Of a stretch of DNA of 64,000 nt, positions 57,473 to 64,000 are shown piece after piece. Below the pieces are notes generated by a model. It worked only from the letters and a program-made list of their open reading frames with translations. It did not search any database and was not told the origin of the DNA. Position 1 is the first letter of the stretch. Every line of letters begins with the position of its first letter. The position numbers and the translations under genes were made by a program. The DNA is from Nautilus pompilius (Eukaryota > Mollusca > Cephalopoda > Nautilida > Nautilidae). Location of the stretch: NCBI GenBank assembly GCA_018389105.1, contig JACATO010001524.1, positions 62,001 through 126,000 on the forward strand, read 5' to 3'.

Positions 57473-59779
57473 GCTTCTCGCATTACGTCTCTCGTCATCG
57501 GCAGGGTTAGGGTTACTAGCCCCTCTTTGCCCTCTACCGGCTCGGCGAATCCATCGGGCGATTTAAAATCTCGGGAAATGAAAGGTCAGAGGCGCCAAAT
57601 GAAACAAAAGAGAGTAAATGCCTTGTAAATTCCGGCTAAAGACGGTCTTTTGGTTGGTCACATAGGTCATTAAAGACGACGTAAAGAGATGGGTATTTTT
57701 GCCAGAGCAATGACTCAGTTTTTTTTACGAGAGCGGTCATCGTCGATTTACGAGAAAAGTGGGCTTTTTAGTTGGACGGAAGGACCAGGAATCTTCCGAA
57801 TTTCCTAAAATGCCATGATTATCGGTGTATAAAACGCTTAGACCACAGCAACATTCAACTGCGTCTTAAACACCGATAATTATGATATCTAACCAGTTCC
57901 ACTCGAACAAGCCTGCGTAAATGATACCGAAACATAATGCTGATGCTGTAGTTGCTGACAGCAGGACACCTATTTCTCGGCAAGTAGTTTGGATAACACA
58001 TCTATGGAAATTATCATTAGTTTACCGACTCAGATCTATTCCTTCTAAACGTTTGGTATATTACTATAAATCTACCAGTATTATCAAGGCTGGTAACCTA
58101 GAGCAGATTTACAAACGTTTTCTGTAACTATTTGCCACGCTGGGCATGGATTTACGATTTTATTATCTTTCAAAATTAAATTTAGAAGCTTTATTTCCAG
58201 ATTGCTTCTACTTCCTTCAGTTAAACTCGCTGCTTCAGCAGGTGTGTTCATACGGCTTCGTGACTACCTGTCGAAGGGCAAAAGCTAAGAGTGAAGACAC
58301 CCGACCGGTCGACAATAGCTATTGCCTAACAGCTGAGCAATCTGGGTACGGGATACATACATACATACATAGCATTACGACTGGCGCGGAACACGCCAAG
58401 GTTAGTGTTAAGCGGGACTCGACGCAGAAACTTTTAGGGGAATATGGGCAAACTGTCGTTAACTTGAGACACTGAAGAAAATAAAAAAGAGAAGAAGGCA
58501 GATAATTAAAGCTGCTTAAGCGATGCCGGTTTAAGAATCCGCCGGTGTTTATAGGAGCAGGTGCGTGGTTCCGGTTACGTAATGTTATGGCCCAGTTTCT
58601 TTATGGACGCCTGACTGCGCGGCGGTTATAAGACAGAAGGAACACTCCGTACACTTCCGCTTGTAGAATGGCTGTCTGTCCCGATCGTTGGAAATCCTCG
58701 GCTTTAAATTTAACAACATTTCACACAATAAACAACCTTATACCTCACCGCCATTTCTTGCCTCCAATTCCCACTCGTAGATTTTTTGATTATCTGCTCG
58801 GCTTCGTCTGTATATATATTAGTATTATTATTATTTTCTTTGAAAGTTAAACAAACCTACGATAAATGAGAATCGGCTACCTTTTGGAACTCTAGCTCGT
58901 GCGGGACTCGAGTGGGGAGTAAATGATGACGAAGCGCCATCGCGCGGGTGACACCGCGGACTCCAGTTCCTCCCTCTGGCCGCCGCAGCTGTAACCGACG
59001 TCACGAGGTCCCGGGCTCGTCTCAAGGCGGCGGAACTGCGGCGGTAAATTCTCGAAGTACTAGGGCCTAGACAGTTTGAAAGGGGGGGGGTTAAGGACTA
59101 ACCACCAGTTCGGAAAACATGGCCGGTAGGGCATGACCAAGATCTCTGTCGGATTTAGACTTAACCCCGATTTAATGATACAGCGGTCGCAGAGTCAGGA
59201 AGGCGTAAGCTCGTACAAGGCACCCAGGTGTGAAAAGTTTTCACCTGCTTAGTCTTCATTTGATCGTCCCGACCGCACACGCACTACTATCTTGTGGTTC
59301 CCAATATTAAATATCGCTCTCGGCTTAGTCGTTTTTTGTCTTGTTGTTTGCTTCTACACTACAGCAATAACTTATTTAGAAGAGAGCGTTAAATATACCA
59401 TGAAGGGCATAAATGTGGGCACACTCATAAAGCATCTTATATTGCATACACAACGCAATTAGTTTTACAGTTACGTATATATGTTGCACCAATCTCTGAA
59501 ATTACCCATTTTCATAAATTGGAAAAGCCACTTGTCCATTTGATTCAATGCGCTGTGCAGTGTATGAAAGTTAAAATCTCATTCATACAAACATCATTTT
59601 ATATGGTCTACATCGAGATGAATTAATAATTAGTTAACACTGGACAGTTTATGACACATTAGCACATTCGCTATAGATAGAAGGCATTTACTGTCTGATC
59701 TATACTAGTTACTGTATTTCTAGCATATGGAAGGCATTATATCCTCCTGTCTGTCACTGTGGAATTCTCTTCATGAACA
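57473..59779. other. Non-coding stretch
   Basis: No gene recognised. Contains an (ATAC)n patch at about 58351-58370 and a small ATG frame at 58668-58847 (60 codons) with a hydrophobic C-terminus, about 40 bp downstream of TTATAAG. That frame is probably chance, as its tail is an ATT/TA simple repeat. A G-run lies at about 59080-59090. Confidence 0.45.
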
Positions 59780-61280
59780 GCATTGATACTGATGTCCTCA
59801 GACAGAGAAAAACTGGCAAAAGTCTTCCAAGGGAAGACCACCAAATCAAGAAAATTTATTGAAATTCCTTGGTGTTGATCAAGTAGCCAAGAACTATGAC
59901 AAGCAAGCAGTAACCAGAGGTGTGCTGAAGACCATCCAGATGCTGCATGTAAAGACTGGTCATGGTGGAGAGGTTTCAGAATCAGTATGTCAGTATGCCA
60001 GCATCCCATGATCCCTTGTGTTGAAGTGCATCTCTCAGTGTGAAAGGTGTGCTGAGATGAGATCCAAAAAAGAAACAGCATCTGTGGTAGTCATCAGACC
60101 TACCTATTACTGTGCAGGACCTCAATGAATGTGACTGAGTAGATCTGGTGGATATGCAGGCTATGAAAGATGGCAATTACCAGTTTAGCCTACACTACAT
60201 GTAGCAGTACCAGACAAAGTCCAAATGATTGACCCACTTCAATCCAAGAAACTGCAAGAACAGGTGACTCATGAACTGTTGTTGATCTTTCTGGACTTTA
60301 GCGCACCATATATTCTACAATCAGACAATTGATACGAGTTTACAGACAGGGTATTGAAAACTGACTAGTCTCTGGGCAGTGTGTGTGTGCAAATCAATCA
60401 ATGATAAAGTCATCCTTTAAGCCAGGGACCAGAAAAAAATGGCGGTGCTAGGTGGATCTATGGTCTTTGCTTTCATTGGTCCATGAACATGTCATACCAT
60501 GATGAGACCATCAAGATGAAGCCATACAAAGCTTGGACTAGTAACAAACTACACTGTGGGCTGACTCCCACATTACCAGCTAAATTCCTTATCCATCTTT
60601 ACAGGTGTAATGAAGAATCTAAAGGACATGCTGTGAGTAGTTTCTCCTAACCTTCCAAATGTCCCTGATCCTAACAGAGATCCTTCCAGTAAACCACCAA
60701 AAGACTCTAGCACACAAAATACCACACCCAGACCCAGTGTCACCAACACCAGACTCAGTGCCACTAAATCTACAGTTGACTCCAACAAGCCAATAATACC
60801 CATCTCGGATCCTCTATCAACAAATCTCCAGGACAGCCTGCAAATAGAAGGAAGGAAGGAAAGCAAGCAGGCCAGCAAAACCATGGCTCACAATACCCGA
60901 TCTCTTAGAGCTTTAAGAACAGGTGACAATGTTGCTATGCCAGTTTCCCGATTTGACTGCAACAGAGCTGATCAACCAAATGTTATTGGAGTGGTGATGG
61001 TGGTCAAACAATCTGGCTATGTGTTTGGCACTAGGAATGGAGTCATCAAAAGGTCAAGTGGCTTGGAATCAGTTGGAATTCATACAGTTAGTGGTCTGAA
61101 AGCTGAAGATGTTCCACCAGAGCAGCTTAGCTTCTGTTAGGTAGTACACATTGGAGTGCATGAGGTGAACAGGATTTCATGAGATGTTCCTGCAAAAGTA
61201 CTCACCTTACTAAGCAGTGCTTGTCTGAAAGCTGGTTTAAGATGCAACAGTGCATACATTAGTCATAAGACGTGAAAATG
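59780..61280 (+). pseudogene. KRBA2-like transposon integrase with Cys-rich tail, decayed
   Basis: Plus-strand pieces in order: VKTGHGGE near 59950-59975 (the HTGHGG part of the zinc-binding N-terminus); CERCAEMRSKKET near 60035-60075; VDLVDMQAMKDGNYQF (first Asp at 60142-60144); PYILQSDN (second Asp at 60324-60326), directly followed by a TGA; and a long open tail from 60635 to 61140 containing DNVAMPV and SVGIHTVSG. A Cys-rich end lies at about 61170-61260 (FMRCSCKST in one frame, KAGLRCN in another). These match the DDE integrase of KRBA2-type transposons in invertebrates. Several stops and frameshifts occur, and the catalytic Glu region is not recognisable. Confidence 0.7.
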
Positions 61281-64000
61281 CAGACAGTGATTAATTGGAA
61301 AACTACAGGTATTGTGATGGACAGAGGTAACAGACAATACGTTGTCATGATTTACTACTGTTAACTACATCGGGTCTTCTTAGATAAAGTAAACTTTAAA
61401 CATGTTAAAGCTAGAATTAGGCTATAATCTATCTATTCCATTTGATTTTAAATTTAAAATAAGATAAAAATGATATGCATAAGTTCTATATTTCATGAAA
61501 ATTGTGGATGGTTGTCCAGTTTATGACATGGCTATTAGTAAATTGTGCGCGCACAGCACCTAGAGTAGAATGTGAATGTCAGTAAACACTTTCTGCATGG
61601 CACCTGCTGTCTGCTTCATGAATCAGACAGGTTAATTACTTACTTCATGACCTATGCAATTTCTCAGATTGGGTGTAACATGTACATGCAGGTAATTGCA
61701 AAATGAAAAATAGTCTATGTTCACGTCTTACTTACACACATAAGAGAGTTATATTGAAATATCCTTATGCATGATGAGTTATGGTTTAGGTGAATCCTCA
61801 GGTATTATTAACATATATATAATAGCGAGTTGTTATGTATAATAGTTTGCACAGCTAGTTTTGTGTGTTTTGCATTTCATATATTTCTGCTATAAACAAG
61901 TACATACCAGCGCAGAGAGAACGATAGTTAGTTTCCTTTCCAAAGGTAGACATTGCTGAAAAATTAAAGCGTTGGTCTGGCCATTTTCCATTCTTATTAG
62001 TGGCGAGAGAAATGGGTGGTAAACTCCCTTTTTGAGAACCTGATCTATCACTGCACTTGGTGTTGGAAAATACTGTTTTTTATGGTGATAACGTTAGTAC
62101 GCAGTAGATATTTTTCTCGGCTGTCATGTGTATAGTTATGAGAAGTTTATTCGGCTAGTCAACACGCATCTGGAATCTCCATTCTCCTTCGTCAATTATA
62201 ATTAGTTAGACCCTGCTAATTTAGAAAAGAACCGCTCGGTCTGATGTGCTGCTCGCCTTCGGAAGAACGGTTATTTGGTTCCAAAGTAGCCTAGATTTTG
62301 GGCGTGTATTAGTGCCGAACCGCTTACAATGAACGCTAGTGCGAGTCATGAATTGGATCAAAAAGAAATGGTTTAGGTGATATATTTGCACCATCTAGTG
62401 ATAGCAGATCGTCGGAAAGGTGAAGGATCATTCTCTGTAAGCCTTAATTGCACGCAGAATATGTATTCTTCAATTTACGGCCCCGTAACTCCACATAATA
62501 GCCACTAGGCGGACGCGCTGGTCTTCCCTGCCCTCGATGGGCGAGTGTGAAGACAGTTTGCCAGATGGGTTCTATTTGCTTTCTTTCTAAGCCGATCAGG
62601 ACGAGTCTGACGAAGTGGGCACATTCCGCGCGAGTTCTGGACGTTGCTCGATGCGTTTGGAAGCGACATAATGGCAGAAAATGGTAGTGGCTACCGACGA
62701 ACCAGGACGTCACATGGTCTCTTGACCGCGCCGCTGGGCGAAAACTCTGCCACCCTCAGAACAGCCGGTCACCGATGTCAGCGTTATCGGCAGAGCAAAG
62801 GGGGGGTAGGGTGAGTCCTCGCCAGAGAGGAGAAGCCGGCTCCATCCTGGTCCTGGCCCGCTCCGCCCTGGTGTTAGAGGGTATGTCAGGTGACGGATGT
62901 CTGGCGTGTAGATTAGCAGCACAGTCTGATCTGGGAGATGTGGGCGGACCAACCACAATTCATTCTTGATGGAACGGACCAGGACAGCGCTATCGTGACT
63001 CTCGCTTAGTACCGCTGTGGCGCCACCTGCCAGATATTTCGTGAAATATACCGGTCTCTCCGTAGCTTTGCTAAAGTCGGCCGACAAACGCCCTTTCCTG
63101 CCAAGTTAAACAGCCACATCTCTCCGTCCGCTCCAGTCCTTAGTCCAGCTGGGCTGGACGTCGTTGCTTGTGGGTAAGTCGTCGTCATAGCGCTTTTAAC
63201 TTTCTTTTCAACATTCTTTAACTTCATTACGTGAACACCTGTAACAGGTAGTATACTTGGCTTGACCCCTTTTCTCTCTTTTATTATTTTTTTTTTGCGT
63301 GTCTGGAATCACCTGGTAGGGGGAGGGGTGACTCTTGGACACAGCCCGCCAAAGACAGAGAGCTAGCTATCTGAAGCACTTGAAACCACGGAATTCTCCC
63401 GTGAATGAAGCCTTTGGTTGAAAGACAGTTGAAGAATTAAATAATATCTGCAATGGCCAAGGTCTCATAAAAAATTAAACCTTGTACTGCTTTGTTCGGT
63501 ATATTTTATAGATTCACTTTAACAGCTCAAAGAACGAAAATGATAGATTGACTGACTGACGCCGTCCTCTTGCAGAGCCTTTAATGAAACACGCGATGGC
63601 GAGAGTGGCACGAAAAGGACAAACATTTTGCAACGCGTCGTGATATAATGCTAAACATGTCAGCACTAAATCAAAACCTTAGGTCGCAGATGCATCGTAT
63701 CCTTAAATCTTTAGCCAAAAAAACCACAAATAAATTAAGTAATAATACCCCATAATTCCTCTAACTTCCACCTTGCAAAAGAGGCCTCGGTGATCGATAT
63801 GTCTTTGCGGAGATCTGGGTATTTTCTGTTATCTAGAAAGCGACTGAAAACCTTGTGAAAGCTAAAGGCTTGTTTTTTTTTTCAATTGTACTGTCTATGA
63901 AGTAAGCAGCACTTGTCGAAGGACAATCTGTCGATACACAGAGCTGCCAAATAACTTATTTCATCACCCCAATTTGTTATTAAAGAAAACAGGACGAACT
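61281..64000. other. Non-coding stretch to window end
   Basis: No gene recognised. A minus-strand frame of 125 codons (62710-63087) lies in GC-rich DNA antisense to another open frame and has no domain. GCACCATCTAGTGATAGC at about 62387-62404 resembles a CTCF core on the minus strand. TGTGG|GTAAGT at about 63169-63177 resembles a splice donor but has no convincing exon before it. Confidence 0.45.

Noticed and set aside
58668-58850. Small ATG frame of 60 codons with hydrophobic C-terminus and a TTATAAG upstream
   Set aside because: The hydrophobic tail is encoded by a TA/ATT simple repeat; too weak to call a gene.
62710-63087. 125-codon minus-strand frame
   Set aside because: Antisense to another open frame, no domain, no plausible splice sites; likely chance in GC-rich DNA.
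1-64000. CRISPR arrays, bacterial operons, Shine-Dalgarno-led genes
   Set aside because: No regular repeat-spacer array and no compact intact gene strings; the window has eukaryotic character throughout.

Overview
The window looks like gene-poor, repeat-rich nuclear DNA of an invertebrate animal. Supporting signs are long intergenic or intronic stretches without exons, abundant CpG, many GA/CT, CA, AAT and TA microsatellites, candidate GT splice donors, and decayed copies of animal transposons and an animal-type integrated DNA virus. A marine lophotrochozoan such as a mollusc would fit this repertoire, but that is inference; no host gene here pins the species down. No complete, intact protein-coding gene was found. 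The few candidate host exons are short and weak.

Layout. From 1 to 38.7 kb the sequence is non-coding, with microsatellites, short regulatory-looking motifs (CRE/ATF octamers, paired CACGTG E-boxes, CTCF-like cores), and two or three SINE-like or hammerhead-like pieces (12.8, 19.2 and 24.9 kb). It also has a GC-richer block (about 24.8-38.5 kb) with three possible first exons (26.19, 29.08 and 32.28 kb). From 38.73 to 39.79 kb lies a very diverged minisatellite (period about 32 bp) whose units each carry a TATAAA-like core.

From about 41.2 to 50.1 kb lies the most striking object: an AT-rich, heavily frameshifted fossil of a Polinton/Maverick- or adintovirus-like element. It still shows a protein-primed-type family B DNA polymerase on the plus strand, a retroviral-type DDE integrase on the minus strand (tail to tail with it), anonymous ORFs, a double-jelly-roll-type major capsid protein, and a fibre-like protein with KITNL/YVD repeats. 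A GA/CRE satellite has been inserted or has expanded beside the integrase.

From 50.5 to 64 kb the sequence is again non-coding. It contains another GA/CRE satellite (50.5 kb), a large CT array (54.6-55.06 kb), a well-bounded internally deleted hAT transposon with terminal inverted repeats and duplicated target (56.35-57.46 kb), and a decayed KRBA2-like DDE-integrase transposon with a Cys-rich tail (59.8-61.3 kb).

The virus-like genes once formed one replication, integration and capsid module; today every one of them is broken by stops and frameshifts. The GA satellite carrying TGACGTCA recurs at five separate places, including inside the viral fossil, and is the commonest structured repeat of the window. 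Family names were assigned by recognising conserved motifs by eye, without any database search.
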